A DNA stretch of 64,000 nucleotides from Pseudo-nitzschia pungens (GCA_037355855.1 CM074760.1:4146501-4210500), one strand, 5' to 3'; shown: positions 1 to 11,575, numbered from the stretch's first letter. Numbers and translations: made by a program. The notes: a model not told the origin generated them from the letters alone.

Positions 1-68
1 GAGAAGCAAAAACAGGGAGAAGGATATCCAGTGTCTGCAGCACAAGGAAGACCGACCCCAGCAACTGT

Positions 69-86
69 TGGCGCCCAAAGAAGGGA
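69..86 (+). other. Putative tRNA primer binding site
   Basis: TGGCGCCCAAAGAAGGGA starts with TGG, the complement of a tRNA CCA end, and predicts a primer tRNA ending in GGGCGCCA. That end is typical of the lysine-tRNA primer class. It lies where a PBS should be, just after the LTR end and ahead of the gag leader. The LTR end itself cannot be verified because only 68 bases precede it. Confidence 0.55.
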
Positions 87-645
87 GCAACAGCAGCAAC
101 AGAGACACCTAAGTACCTAAACAGGACCATGGTCGACAACAGGAAATAATCGAAAAACACGAAAACATGTGCCGAAAAAGTGACACATAAATCAGTGAGT
201 GGACTAATTGGACCAACACTGAGTGGATGGACAGACCGCAGGCGGATGCCAACCAAAACCGAAATATACGGATATCCGGAAAGGTATATAACCAAATACC
301 CAAACACCACTAATCCCACGGGATACGGGAAGTGGGACCGGCCCGGTGACAGCTTAAGAAAGAAGCAACGCCGGAGAACCACGGGAATCGAATCCCACGA
401 AATAAAAACAGAAACAACTCCGGGGAACCACAGGATTCCCGTGAGCTAAAGAGAGAAACAACTCCCACCACTGAACAGACCAGGGGGAAAATCAGTTATA
501 ACACGAGTTATCGCGAGAGCAACTTAATCTAGAACTGAAAACTGGAAGAACTGGAGCAATCATTCTTGCCCAGTTCAGCTCAAAGCAACAAGATAACAGA
601 AATAGTGTAACTAAAATAACTTATTAGACAACTGATTAACCCACC

Positions 646-1332
646 ATGGCGACCAAAGGAACCAAACTGAAACCTTTCAACATCACACGGGAGGACTGGC
701 CGGAAGACGCCACCGCCGTAAAGATGAATGTAGACAGCGAACAAGGCGGAATCGCATTCAGCGACTACCTGAAGGTTCTCAATGGTACTGAAAGACCAGA
801 ACTCTTCCTTATCTGGAAGAGAGACTTTGACCAGAAAATTGCTGGCAATGACAAACTCCACGGAGACCAGAAACTGGACGTTTTACAGAGAATCCTCTCT
901 AATGAAGCACTCGCACTTGTCCAGCGAACGCTCGCTCGGACCTACTTGGCCGAACCCACCCACAAGGTCCATCACACCAGACGCGTACAGAAAAAGATCC
1001 AGGAAATCGAGCAAAGGGACCAAGCAAACATACTACTATCAATGGGGCAAGACGCCACCGAAACTCCCACGGGAGCCTCCAAGGAGACGGCAAAGGAGAA
1101 ATCTCCAAACGCCGACAAAACCGACACAGCCACGGCGAGATCGGACAAAGAATCGGAGACCGACAACCTCGAGTCTCCAATCCCAAAGAAAAAGGTCGCA
1201 AGCGCCCTCACCCAGTACTACCAATCCCAGGAGTACAGGAAGGATATCATGGAGGAATGCATGCATGTCCTCAAGCTCAAAATCTTTGGCAATGACCAAA
1301 ACGGCAAGCACTCTTATATCGTCCTCCGATGA
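646..1332 (+). CDS. gag, N-terminal part (LTR retrotransposon)
   Basis: 228-residue reading frame starting at ATG 646 (context CCACCATGG, a strong start). The N-terminal half is helical and hydrophilic (WKRDFDQK, LDVLQRIL), compatible with a capsid-type gag. The second half is Lys/Glu/Thr-rich and low complexity. It stops at TGA 1330-1332, and the same frame resumes two codons later at 1336 with clearly gag-like protein. The TGA is therefore either a nonsense change or a read-through codon. Identity as gag is inferred from position (after the PBS, before knuckle and protease), not from a recognised domain. Confidence 0.6.
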   Translation: MATKGTKLKPFNITREDWPEDATAVKMNVDSEQGGIAFSDYLKVLNGTERPELFLIWKRDFDQKIAGNDKLHGDQKLDVLQRILSNEALALVQRTLARTYLAEPTHKVHHTRRVQKKIQEIEQRDQANILLSMGQDATETPTGASKETAKEKSPNADKTDTATARSDKESETDNLESPIPKKKVASALTQYYQSQEYRKDIMEECMHVLKLKIFGNDQNGKHSYIVLR

Positions 1333-1335
1333 TTC

Positions 1336-2082
1336 ATGCGAGGCATGCGCGTGGACCTCAAACATGGCATCAGAGCCTGGGCCAATCGAATGGCCGAACT
1401 CCAAAGCTATCTCCCAGAATGCCTCTGGGAATGTGGCAGTGACCAAATGGAAACACCAAGAAGTTTCACCCAAGGAGAATTGAAGGAAATCTTGGATTCC
1501 AACATGACCCACTCCCAACGCGAGAAGCTGGAACACATTGGATGGGACCTCTACACCCAATCCTTTAACACCACCATCGACAAGCTCGAAAACCTGGAAA
1601 TCACCATCCGGAAGGAAGCAATAATGCAACAACGCATCACTGACCTCGAAAAGCAGACCGGCGTCACCAAGAAGACCCCCAAGGCCGCATCTGGGGGAGG
1701 ACACCACGGGAAGTCCCCTGGCAAAAAGAAGCGACCTGTGGACAACAGCAACAAACAGCTATGCAAGACCTGTGGCAAGGTCCATGCCAGCAAATGCTGG
1801 AAACTACCCGGTGGTCCCCACAAGAAGGGGAAGTTTGACCGGGAAACCATCAACCTGCTCAAGGAGCACTTTGTGGCAAAAGAACAAGACTCAGACACTG
1901 AGCAACACTCCAAACCCCACAAGGGAAGGAACCTATCGAACCACGAGTACTCTTATGTACTGGCCACGGCCCAAGCTGACCACGACGTCTCTGATGACGA
2001 GATCGACATCTCCGAACGGGAACTCAAAGAGTACAGAAGAAAGTACAGAAAGACCTTTAAAAAGAAAGGATCCCATAACTGA
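1336..2082 (+). CDS. gag, C-terminal part with zinc knuckle
   Basis: 248 residues in the same frame as the preceding block. It contains a basic stretch (KSPGKKKRP) followed by CKTCGKVHASKCW, a Cys-x2-Cys-x3-His-x3-Cys variant of the retroelement nucleocapsid knuckle. An acidic tail (DVSDDEIDISERE) and a basic end follow. It ends at TGA 2080-2082, immediately followed by an in-frame ATG that opens the protease block. Expected role: RNA packaging in the virus-like particle. Translation as a separate protein is unlikely; it is most simply the second half of gag. Confidence 0.65.
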   Translation: MRGMRVDLKHGIRAWANRMAELQSYLPECLWECGSDQMETPRSFTQGELKEILDSNMTHSQREKLEHIGWDLYTQSFNTTIDKLENLEITIRKEAIMQQRITDLEKQTGVTKKTPKAASGGGHHGKSPGKKKRPVDNSNKQLCKTCGKVHASKCWKLPGGPHKKGKFDRETINLLKEHFVAKEQDSDTEQHSKPHKGRNLSNHEYSYVLATAQADHDVSDDEIDISERELKEYRRKYRKTFKKKGSHN

Positions 2083-2673
2083 ATGGCTGATACCATCCAC
2101 ACTGGACCCCGCATCATCAACAGATATGCAGACGTCTGTGTGGAGGTATTGGACCACAAGGGAAGGGGGAGGATGCTCCGGGGCCTACTCGACTCCGGTT
2201 GCTCCAAATCCATCATACTAAGGCACTTTGTCGACCGAAGTCAACTAACGAACCGAGACCACAGATCTGTCACCTATAATACCTATGGGGGCAAGTTCCG
2301 AACCAAGTCTGCGGCTTCAGTGGGACTGAGGTTGATAGAGTTTTCAAACTCCAAAACCATCAAATGGACCTTCCAAGTGGATGAATACCATCACTATGAG
2401 GAGGTGCCCTACGACATGATCATAGGATCCGACATGATGGCACAATTGGGACTGGATATAAAATACAGCTCCCGAACCATCGAATGGCAGGGTGACTCCA
2501 TCCCCATGAAGGGAATGGGGGAACTTACTGACCCGGACAAATGTGAGGCAGTATTCTTTGCCAACACACAGAGTCCGATCCTCCAACAGGAGGAAGAGAG
2601 GCAAGCCAAAATCTTGGACGCAGACTACTCCAAAGTCGATATAGACGCCATGGTCAATGACCTGGAGAATTAG
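2083..2673 (+). CDS. Retroelement aspartic protease (retropepsin-like)
   Basis: 196 residues directly after the gag TGA and in the gag frame. LLDSGCSKSIIL (near residues 35-46) carries the Asp-Ser-Gly active-site signature in a hydrophobic setting. YDMIIGSDMMAQLGLDI (near residues 109-125) matches the conserved 'hydrophobic-hydrophobic-Gly-x-Asp' flap-distal segment of retropepsins. It would cut the gag polyprotein. The frame closes at TAG 2671-2673 just as LINE leader repeats begin, so the native pol continuation is lost or never existed. The domain call is firm; the element family is not. Confidence 0.75.
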   Translation: MADTIHTGPRIINRYADVCVEVLDHKGRGRMLRGLLDSGCSKSIILRHFVDRSQLTNRDHRSVTYNTYGGKFRTKSAASVGLRLIEFSNSKTIKWTFQVDEYHHYEEVPYDMIIGSDMMAQLGLDIKYSSRTIEWQGDSIPMKGMGELTDPDKCEAVFFANTQSPILQQEEERQAKILDADYSKVDIDAMVNDLEN

Positions 2674-3895
2674 GGACACTGCTTGCTTGAAAACAGGGGC
2701 TTTAGTAGGAACACTTAGGGACCGGGGAATATCAATGGCAGGGCACACTTAAAAGGCTCAGGAGGGAACTTGAAGTTCAAACTCGCAAGTACTTATAAGT
2801 GAAAACAGTATCCAGGGGCAATTGGCTTGAAAACAGGGACCTTGAGCGAGACACTTAGGGACCAGGGAAACAGTGGAAACAGTATCCGGGGGCAATTGGC
2901 TTGAAAACAGGTACCTTGAGCGAGACACTTAGGGACCGGGGAAGCTGCTTGCTTGAAAACAGGGGCTTTAGTAGAAAGACCTATGGACCAGGGGGAGGCT
3001 TGTATCTTGAAAACAGTGTCGAACTTGAAGTTCAAGTTGGGGTTGCTTAATAGCAAAAACACTTAGGAATCAGGGAACTCGCGAACACTTAGGGACCAGG
3101 GAAATTGTAGTCTTGAAAAACAGGGGGCTGTAGTAGCTGTAGTCTTGGAAACAAAAGTGCAATAAGTAGGAGGTACTTAGGGATCGGTTGGCCTTGGCTT
3201 GAAAACAGGTGTAGTAGGGGGAGCCTTAAGCGAAAACACTTAGGGACTGGGGGGCTTGACTAGGAAACAGGGTAGCTCTTAAGTGATAAACACTTAAGGA
3301 GTAGTGGGCAATTGGCTTGAAAATAAAGGGGGAACTGGAAGATATGCTCGCAAGAACTTGCAAAAACTTAGGGATCAGCGCGTAGGAACCTTCTAGAAGG
3401 GGGGGTGTATATGTGTTCGACAACTTCAACTTGAAAAGACTTAGGGAACTCAGCAAGGAACCTTGAAGAATGTAGAACATTAAGTGGATATCACTTAAGG
3501 GGCTTGAAAGACTGTATAGCGTTAAATAATAAGGTAGCTTGAAAACAGATCGAAAAACAAACCGAGCTCGGAAGCGAAACAGAATCAGCTGTAGAAATTA
3601 GTACTGGAAGTTCTGTAGAAAATTATGTGTCCTTGTTTTCGTGTTGCTGCTGTTGTTGCTGCCGATCGACCGACCGACACGGAAACAAGGAACCAAAGCA
3701 ACCAAAGGGAGCAAGGAGCAGCCAAACAAACAGCAGAATCAGATAGGGGAGGTCTCTGTTAATAGGTGTAGTGCTTGGTTTTGTTGGAGGAGCTTTAGAA
3801 GTGAGTGAGATATCAAAGGGGAAAGTTGTGTAGAAATCTACGTGTTATACTGGAACATCGGAACGTCGGACAAAGATGCGCGTCGCAAAATTGTA
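2674..3895 (-). mobile_element. LINE 5' leader fragment (copy Z)
   Basis: Read on the minus strand, this is the outermost 5' leader of the large LINE family. It begins at 3895 with the same end as copies B (24349) and C/E (40935), near CAATTTTGC. It is filled with irregular copies of 'CTTGAAAACAGG..CACTTAGGGACC' motifs. It stops at about 2674, still inside the leader, against the gag-pro element, so it is 3'-truncated by deletion or rearrangement. At 3895/3896 it abuts the interior of copy A ORF2. Nothing coding is seen. Confidence 0.7.
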
Positions 3896-5805
3896 AGTCA
3901 CCAGGCATGTCAGCAATTGAGCAATAGTCCCAACCGGATCCATTCCATTTGAAATCAATCAGATAACAGAAAGATTTGGCAGGTTCAATAGCACCACCAG
4001 TGGCAATAATGCCACCAGCCCATCGGTCAAGAGCTTCCTGAAAGTCAACAGCCAAGTCCTCACCAGATGTTGAGGAATCAGAGCCAGCACAAAACAGATC
4101 TGTGTCATCCACAAAGGCAAAACCCACAAGAGAAACCAATTGCAGTGACAATGAAGTGATAAGATGGACACCATGCCCAGCCTGTTGCATCATTCAGAAG
4201 ACAATTGTTGACACCAAAGCCCAAAGAGTTGGACCAATACCGTTGCCTTGGCCACAACCACTGAGAGGAACAGGTTCATCACCATACACAGGGCCTGACC
4301 GACCAAAACCAGTTTTGATGTGGTGCTTGGCATGTTGCAGAGTAGACAGGAGAACCTCACACACATGGGCAGGAACCCCAAAGCTCTGAAGAGTAAGACC
4401 TGCAATGGGATGAGATATCCTATCATAACAGCCCTTGGCATCATTCATAGCAACAGCACCAGATCGGCGCTTCTGCCTCAACACATCACATATGAGCTTC
4501 TTGTTCAGGCAAGTGTTGATGGCCTTGTGGTGTTTCCTGCTTCCATGTTGATCAACAGCCACTGCATTTGCAAGTTCAGCATGGGCAAGAATGCGTCTGC
4601 CAATCATCTTGTTGTTGATTTGGAACTCAGGAGACATCAACTGGATAAGCCTCATCTTATCCACTCTATATTCACCAGGTTTCTTGAAGATCTCAACATC
4701 AGTGGTGACCTGCCAAGCAGAAGGAGAGAAGCCAACAATCAATGGGACGGATCTCAGGAGAGTGTCAAACTTGTTCAACTGGGGATCAAGAGCAAATGCC
4801 TTGTGGTGTGCAAAGCTCAAACAAGAAGGTTCACTTGCTGTGCGTTCCCTCTGGCATTTCCAGGCAGCAGCATTGTCAGCTGGACACACTGAGTAGTCAA
4901 AGGGGGGCAAACTCAGTATAGAGTCAGGGACTTTGAGACAAGAAAGAAATTCAGAAAGGTATTTGTCAGTGGCAGGAGGAGGAATGTATGTGCCATCAAG
5001 AACTTGAGCAGAAGCTTGGGCTGTGCCTAGGTAGGTAGCCGAAATCTTGAATGAAGGAGGGATTCATGGAGGGAGTGCCGAGACATTGTTGCTGACGCCT
5101 GACATTGGATTCAGCCATAGCTGGAACCATAGTAGACTGGGACTCCAAGACCTGTTCAACACCATCATGGCCAACTGCAATAGCTCTCAAGACAGCTGAC
5201 TTGTTGACACGTCCCCGAATAGACCTATGAGCAACCTTGTGGGAACTGAACAATTGGTCAATGGAAAAACCTGTGCCTCCAGGCTGAAGCCATGTGCATT
5301 CAGAAGCTTCATGCTTGTTGTTGGCAAGATAGGAAAAACTTGAGGGACAGACATTCTTCATGCGCCGATTGAAAAGATCACAGGGCAGGAGTTTGGATTC
5401 ATTCAAACAATGCTCAGCAAAAAGCGCCACACTGGCGTTGCTCTTGACAAATTGACGGGAGTTGTGCTTAGACCTGGACATAAAAGCAGCTCTACGCTGA
5501 GGACCAATGTTTTGGAAGGTGATGATGGTGGAATTAGATGATGGAGCTTGAGGAAAAGGATGACCAAAACTATCAGAATCCTTAGCAGCAAGAGAGTCTC
5601 CATGAAGAGTTAATTGGACAAATTGAGGAGCAGGGAAAGAGGCGGAGGGGGGAAGTGAAGAACCGGGAGAAGCATTGATGGGATTTGGTGTGGAAGGCAT
5701 CCCATCAAACCTCAGACCAGAAAATCTAACCATGATCAGAAGGAAACCAAGTCTGTCGCACGGAAGAAAGAGTTGCCGGAGCTGATTTGGTGGAGACATT
5801 GGCAT
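3896..5805 (-). pseudogene. LINE ORF2 of copy A (broken)
   Basis: Starts at the first Met (5805) or, more likely, at ATG 5733 of the ATGGTTAG overlap. About 1.1 kb is missing near 5229: the frame jumps from the early endonuclease (after SSHKVAH) to the region upstream of the RT (RSIRGRVNKS), removing most endonuclease motifs. There is a frameshift near 5030 and a nonsense TGA near 4194, where the other copies have CGA in TIVFRMMQQ. RT motifs A (NDAKGCYDR), B (SGCGQGNGIGP) and C (FVDD) are still readable. It ends at 3896 after DMPGD, where the leader of another LINE copy begins. Confidence 0.85.
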
Positions 5806-8768
5806 GGCTCAGATCACTGACACTAGCATCATGGCTGGAGGAGAATGCAATAGCAGCAACTCCAACCCTCAAAGCAGAGGCTGCATCTTCCTCACCACCA
5901 GGCAAACCAGAGGGCGGGACAGCAGGAACTGCAGGTGAGACAGCAAGAGAGGCCACAGGGGAGGCACCAGCCATGGCAGTATTGGGAGGATCAGGAACTT
6001 CAGGGGGGACATCAGGAGAGGCAACAGGGGAGGCACCAGCCTTGGCAGCATTGGGAGGATCACCTCCAGGAGGAGCAGCACCTGCAGTCGGTGAAGCCTG
6101 GACAGCAGTGAGGTTGGAAGTGCCTGTAGCTAAGGTATCCATGGATTCGGAGTCATCAAAGCCACCACCACCACTGTCAGCACGGGCTTGGAGGTTGAAG
6201 TGCAAATCCAGATCAAAAGTAGGGTCTGGGGCAAGGTCAACTGACAAGTCATCATCAACAAGCTCCCAATCTCTGGCATCCCCATCACCAAAAAAGGGAA
6301 GAGAGTCATCCTGCATTGGATCTGCAGCAGGTGCAGTTTCCACAACACAATTGGCATCAGCATCCCAATGGTAAGCCTCCATTTCAGTCAAGCACTCAGA
6401 AGAGAACCATTGTCTAACACAAGAACCATACTGAGCCTCCAGAAAAATAGGCAGGAAAGACAACATGGCCATGGCTTCAGCCTTGGTAGTGATGTTGTAC
6501 AAAGCAAGGATCTCGCCCCGGTATGGACTGGTATCAACAGAAAGAAAGAGAGGCCATGACCAATTGTCACGGGTTCTGATGCCCATAAGCACACTGCGCA
6601 GTGTCTTCAAACCCAGCCCTTGGCCCAAATCAACAGGAAGATCAAGATCAACTACCCCCAAAACAGGAGCAGTTTCATGGCTCTCAATAAATTTGGCTTG
6701 GCGGTGCTTAGCTTGGCGAACAGTCTTGAGCTTGGAAGGGGGGAGAGGCCTGTCAGAAGGATTGGTGGCTGTCTCAATAAACTTGTAGAATTTACCATCA
6801 GGGAGAGAGGCAATGTCTGAAGGTTTGCACCGATTGAACTGGGCTTTGAGGAGCTGAACAGTTTGGGCGCGCTTTGTAGCATCACATAAAACATGAGCAG
6901 CCAGAACCGGATTGGGATCAGGAGTTCTGGAGTTGTCCAGGCTGATATTCTTCCTGATAACAGCAATAGGACATGCCTGAAACCTGGGATGAGTCTGAAG
7001 CAATTCGTTGTAGTGGTCAAGATCAAAACTGTATGTGGTCAAACTTCAGGTCCATGTCACGATCTCTGAGCCGCTGGAGCAAGGGTACAGAAAATAGAGT
7101 CTCCAGGGAAGCACTATGTCCCACAAAGAATCGTAAGTGAGGAGCAGTTCTGCTGCGAAGCCAGAGCTGAGCAACATACAATTCCAAGGTTTTCCTGTCA
7201 GGAAGGGTAGTCCAAAGCTTGGTAACAGGCTTGGCCTTGGGGTTGAGCCGGGCTCTTGAGGGAAAAACATACAACACCAGGCGCTTGTCAACAGTCCAAA
7301 GGAGATCCAAAGCTTCCTTGAGAGACTTGAGCAGTTCATCATACAGTTCCCCAGGGCGTTGTGACATCAACCTTGGAAGGGACAGAGTGACAAAAGAACT
7401 ATGGGAGCACTTGGTGCCAGCAGTGACATCCACTGGAGCCCGGGAATCACTTGAGCAAACCCCTCGGCGTTGGAGGAAATGCCCAGCAGAAGAGGACAAG
7501 ACAGTAGCATCACCACCACCAGGAAGAAAGGACACTGATTTGGAAGTGGAAGCATCATCAACCGCAGGTGGCGCAGGTGTAGGAGGTCTCTTCTTGAAAT
7601 GCCAGTGGGAGCCAAGCACCCGGTTAGCTGCCAACCAAACTTTGCCTTCAGTGCTGGGCAGAAGGTTGCCCTCACAATACAGGTCATCAAAACACTCAGG
7701 AGACATCTTGACCAAACCAATAAGACATTTCTTCAGAGCCTGGCCAGATGGTTGCTTGGTCCAGGCTGGGGCAGAGCCTTGAAAGCAAGCAGAGGCAATA
7801 GAGGCCAAGGAATCTACAGAGGCAGTGCGCCAATCAGGAGTGTCCAGAAAAGCCTGAGCATAAACAGGAGGGATGGCAGTCTGGCAAATATCATGGATGG
7901 ATTTCTTGTCTTTACCCTCCTTCTTGCTGAAAAAGTGTGTAGGGCTTGGACACCCAGCCCATAAGCGGGAACCTGTTGGAGATTTGCGAAAGGCCTGAAT
8001 TGCAGGAGGTGTGGGAGACCTGCCAGAGCAGGGACCCTGACCATAAAAACACCAGAAGAAGGAATCAGAATGAGCCCTGTTTGCAGCAGCCAGAGCCTCC
8101 TTGCGTTGGGATTGGCGTGCTTTCTGCCGAGAGGGATCAGACTTCTGGGCAGAGGAAAAGGCAAGAGTAGATTGCTTGAGGATAGATGAAGCAGGGACCT
8201 TGCCTGAGGTCACAGAACCCATTGGTGTGTGTCCGGACGGCTGGTGGCCTGTCAGCTGGGAGCCTGACTGCGGGGATCCTGTGAGCTGGGAGCCTGACTG
8301 CGGGGATCCTGGCTGCTGGGAGCCTGGCTGCTGGGAGCCTGGCTGCTGGGATCCTGACGGCTGGGAGCCTGTCAGCTGGGAGCCTAACTGAGAAGCTGCT
8401 GACAGAGAAGAAGGCTGCAAGGCATCCCCTGGTGCAGATTCAGTGCCAAGCATAACAGTATCAGAAAGCACACCTGCAGATGAGGACACAGAAGAAGAGG
8501 AAGACATATTATCAACAGAAGACCCATGCATAGAGGATGAAGAGGCTGATGAGGCAGAGGAAGAGGATGATCTGGTAGCAAGAGCAGGAGAAGGAGTGGC
8601 AAGAGCAGAGTTGTCACTAGAATGTCTTGGAGGGGTCTGTTGCACAAAGGGGCGCTTGCTAGACCGAGACCCAGAGGCAGACCTAGCAGAAGAAGATGGC
8701 GTGGAAGATCTTTTCTTCCGGGAAGCAGCTTGGGAGGTGGGCCACCCCTTATTAGGAGGGGGAGGCAT
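5726..8768 (-). pseudogene. LINE ORF1 of copy A (frameshifted)
   Basis: Starts MPPPPNKGW at 8768 and is colinear with ORF1 of copy B. A deletion of about 52 bases near 7030, between two TGxATG words, removes the segment reading APVIVTCGFLLGSYMQ in copy B and shifts the frame. The remainder is open to TAG 5726-5728. The N-terminal third is Ser/Pro/Gln-rich with degenerate GSQxP 5-residue repeats encoded by a 15-bp minisatellite (8250-8390). No CCHC knuckle, RRM or other named domain was recognised. By analogy with other two-ORF LINEs it would be an RNA-binding chaperone, but that is inference. Confidence 0.8.
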
Positions 8769-8819
8769 TGTACCAGAAGGGGAGCAGCTGAGTGCAGAGA
8801 CACCAGCTGAGGGCAGAAG

Positions 8820-11575
8820 GAACAACAGAAGCGCCGCTTTGGATGTAAAGATGCCAGGTGATAGCAACAGCCGGGGCAAAAGAAACACCAGTTGAGTGCA
8901 GAAGCAGCAACAGACACGCCGCTTGGATGCTGAAAAGCCACAGCAGAAAAGCAACCAGCTGGGTGCAGGAGCAACAACAGACACGCCGCTTGGATGTAGA
9001 GGTGCCAGGTGATGACAAATGCCAGGGCAGGAGAAGCACCGGTTGAGGGCAAATCAACAGCAGAAAACCTCCAGTGGAGTGCAGAAGCAACAACAGAAAC
9101 GCCGCTTTGGATGTAGAGGTGCCAGGTGATATCAAACGCCGCTTGGATGCAGAAATACCAGGCGATAACAAAGGCCGGGGCAGTAGAAGCACCAGGTGAA
9201 TGCAGAAGCAACAACAGAAACGCCACTTGGGTGCAGAAATGCCTGATGATGACAAAAGCCGGGGCAGTAGAAGCACCAGTTGAATGCAGAAGCAACAATA
9301 GAACCGCCGCTTGGATGCAGAAATACCAGGCGATAACAAAGGCCGGGGCAGTAGAAGCACCAGGTGAATGCAGAAGCAACAACAGAAACACCACTTGGGT
9401 GCAGAAATGCCTGATGATGACAAAAGCCGGGGCAGTAGAAGCACCAGTTGAATGCAGAAGCAACAATAGAACCGCCGCTTGGTTGAAGAAATGCCAGGTG
9501 ATGACAAAAGCCGGGGCAGTAGAAGCACCAGGTGAATGCAGAAGCAACAACAGAAACGCCACTTGGGTGCAGAAATGCCTGATGATGACAAAAGCCGGGG
9601 CAGTAGAAGCACCAGTTGAATGCAGAAGCAACAATAGAACCGCCGCTTGGATGCAGAAATACCAGGCGATAACAAAGGCCGGGGCAGTAGAAGCACCAGG
9701 TGAATGCAGAAGCAACAACAGAAACACCACTTGGGTGCAGAAATGCCTGATGATGACAAAAGCCGGGGCAGTAGAAGCACCAGTTGAATGCAGAAGCAAC
9801 AATAGAACCGCCGCTTGGTTGAAGAAATGCCAGGTGATGACAAAAGCCGGGGCAGTAGAAGCACCAGGTGAATGCAGAAGCAACAACAGAAACGCCACTT
9901 GGGTGCAGAAATGCCTGATGATGACAAAAGCCGGGGCAGTAGAAGCACCAGTTGAATGCAGAAGCAACAATAGAACCGCCGCTTGGATGCAGAAATACCA
10001 GGCGATAACAAAGGCCGGGGCAGTAGAAGCACCAGGTGAATGCAGAAGCAACAACAGAAACACCACTTGGGTGCAGAAATGCCTGATGATGACAAAAGCC
10101 GGGGCAGTAGAAGCACCAGTTGAATGCAGAAGCAACAATAGAACCGCCACTTGGTTGAAGAAATGCCAGGTGATGACAAAAGCCGGGGCAGTAGAAGCAC
10201 CAGGTGAATGCAGAAGCAACAACAGAAACGCCACTTGGGTGCAGAAATGCCTGATGATGACAAAAGCCGGGGCAGTAGAAGCACCAGTTGAATGCAGAAG
10301 CAACAATAGAACCGCCGCTTGGATGCAGAAATACCAGGCGATAACAAAGGCCGGGGCAGTAGAAGCACCAGGTGAATGCAGAAGCAACAACAGAAACACC
10401 ACTTGGGTGCAGAAATGCCTGATGATGACAAAAGCCGGGGCAGTAGAAGCACCAGTTGAATGCAGAAGCAACAATAGAACCGCCGCTTGGTTGAAGAAAT
10501 GCCAGGTGATGACAAAAGCCGGGGCAGTAGAAGCACCAGGTGAATGCAGAAGCAACAACAGAAACGCCACTTGGGTGCAGAAATGCCTGATGATGACAAA
10601 AGCCGGGGCAGTAGAAGCACCAGTTGAATGCAGAAGCAACAACAGAAACGCCACTTGGATGCTGAAAAGCCACAGCAGAAAAGCAACCAGCTGGGTGCAG
10701 GAGCAACAACAGTCACGCCGCTTGGATGTAGAAGTGCCAGGTGATGACAAATGCCGGGGCAGGATAAGCACCGGTGGAGGGCAAATCAACAGCAGAAAAC
10801 CTCCAGTGGAGTGCAGAAGCAACAACAGAAACGCCACGCTGGATGGAGAGGTGCCAGGTGATAGGAAAAGCCGGGGCAGTAGAAGCACCAGTTGAATGCA
10901 GAAGCAACAACAGAAACACCACTTGGGTACAGAAATGGCCTGATGATGACAAACGCCGGGGAAGTAGAAGCACTAGCTGGATGCAGAAGCAACAGCAGAA
11001 AACCTCCAGTGGAGTGCAGAAACAACAACAGAAATGCCACTTTGCAGGAGCACCAACAGAAACGCCGCTTTGGAAGTTGGGGTGCCAGGTGATAGCAAAA
11101 GCCGAGGCAGTAGAAACACCGGATGAATGCAGAAGTGACAACAGAAGCGCCACTTGGATGCAGAAGTGCCAGTTGATAACAAAGGCCAGGGCAGGAGAAG
11201 CACCGGTTGGGGGCAAATCAACAGCAGAAAAGCAACCAGTTGGGTGCAGGAGCAACAGACACGCCGCTTGGATGTGGAAGTGCCAGGTGATAACAAAGGC
11301 CGGGGCAGTAGAAGCACCGGTTGAGGGCAAATCAACAGAAGAAAACCTCCAGTGGAGTACAGAAGCACCAACAGAAACGCCGCTTTGGAAGTAGGGGTGC
11401 CAGGTGATAGCAAAAGCCGGGGCAGTAGAAACACCGGATGAAAGCAGAAGCAACAACAGAAATGCCACTTGGGTGCAGAAATGCCTGATGATGACAAAAG
11501 CCGGGGCAGTAGAAACACCAGTTGAGTGCAGAATCAACAGTAGAAATGCCACTTGGGTGCAGAAATGCCAGGTGA
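8820..11575 (-). repeat. 84-bp monomer array in LINE copy A 5' leader
   Basis: Tandem repeats with an 84-bp period (core word GCCGGGGCAGTAGAAGCACC) directly upstream of ORF1. The regular core (about 9130-10640) has a higher-order period of 336 bp (four monomer types): the monomer with AAATACCAGGCGATAAC recurs near 9321, 9657, 9993 and 10329, and the one with GTTGAAGAAATGCC near 9482, 9818, 10154 and 10490. The edges (8820-9130 and 10640-11575) are older, more diverged monomers. Because 84 is divisible by 3, several frames on both strands stay open for over 1.5 kb; these are not treated as genes. Confidence 0.9.

Larger units (their letters stand above)
1..2673 (+). mobile_element. LTR retrotransposon fragment (gag-protease, Ty3/gypsy-like)
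   Basis: Left part of an LTR retrotransposon: primer binding site near base 69, an untranslated leader of about 560 bases, a gag reading frame with a Cys/His knuckle, then a retropepsin-like protease. All coding blocks lie in one frame, separated by single TGA codons. The 5' LTR is outside the window or reduced to the first ~66 bases. No reverse transcriptase, RNase H, integrase or 3' LTR follows: after the protease stop at 2673 the sequence becomes LINE 5' leader repeats. It is either a deletion remnant or a non-autonomous gag-pro element. Assignment to Ty3/gypsy rests only on the general gag-pro layout; Copia-like is not excluded. Confidence 0.7.

Noticed and set aside
8384..10888. 834-codon minus-strand Cys/Leu-rich ORF, which looks like a membrane protein
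   Set aside because: Another frame of the same array; there is no start context and it runs into ORF1 out of frame.
9126..10895. 589-codon plus-strand ORF with CRSNNR repeats
   Set aside because: It is the 84-bp LINE leader array read in one open frame; the period is a multiple of three and other frames are equally open.
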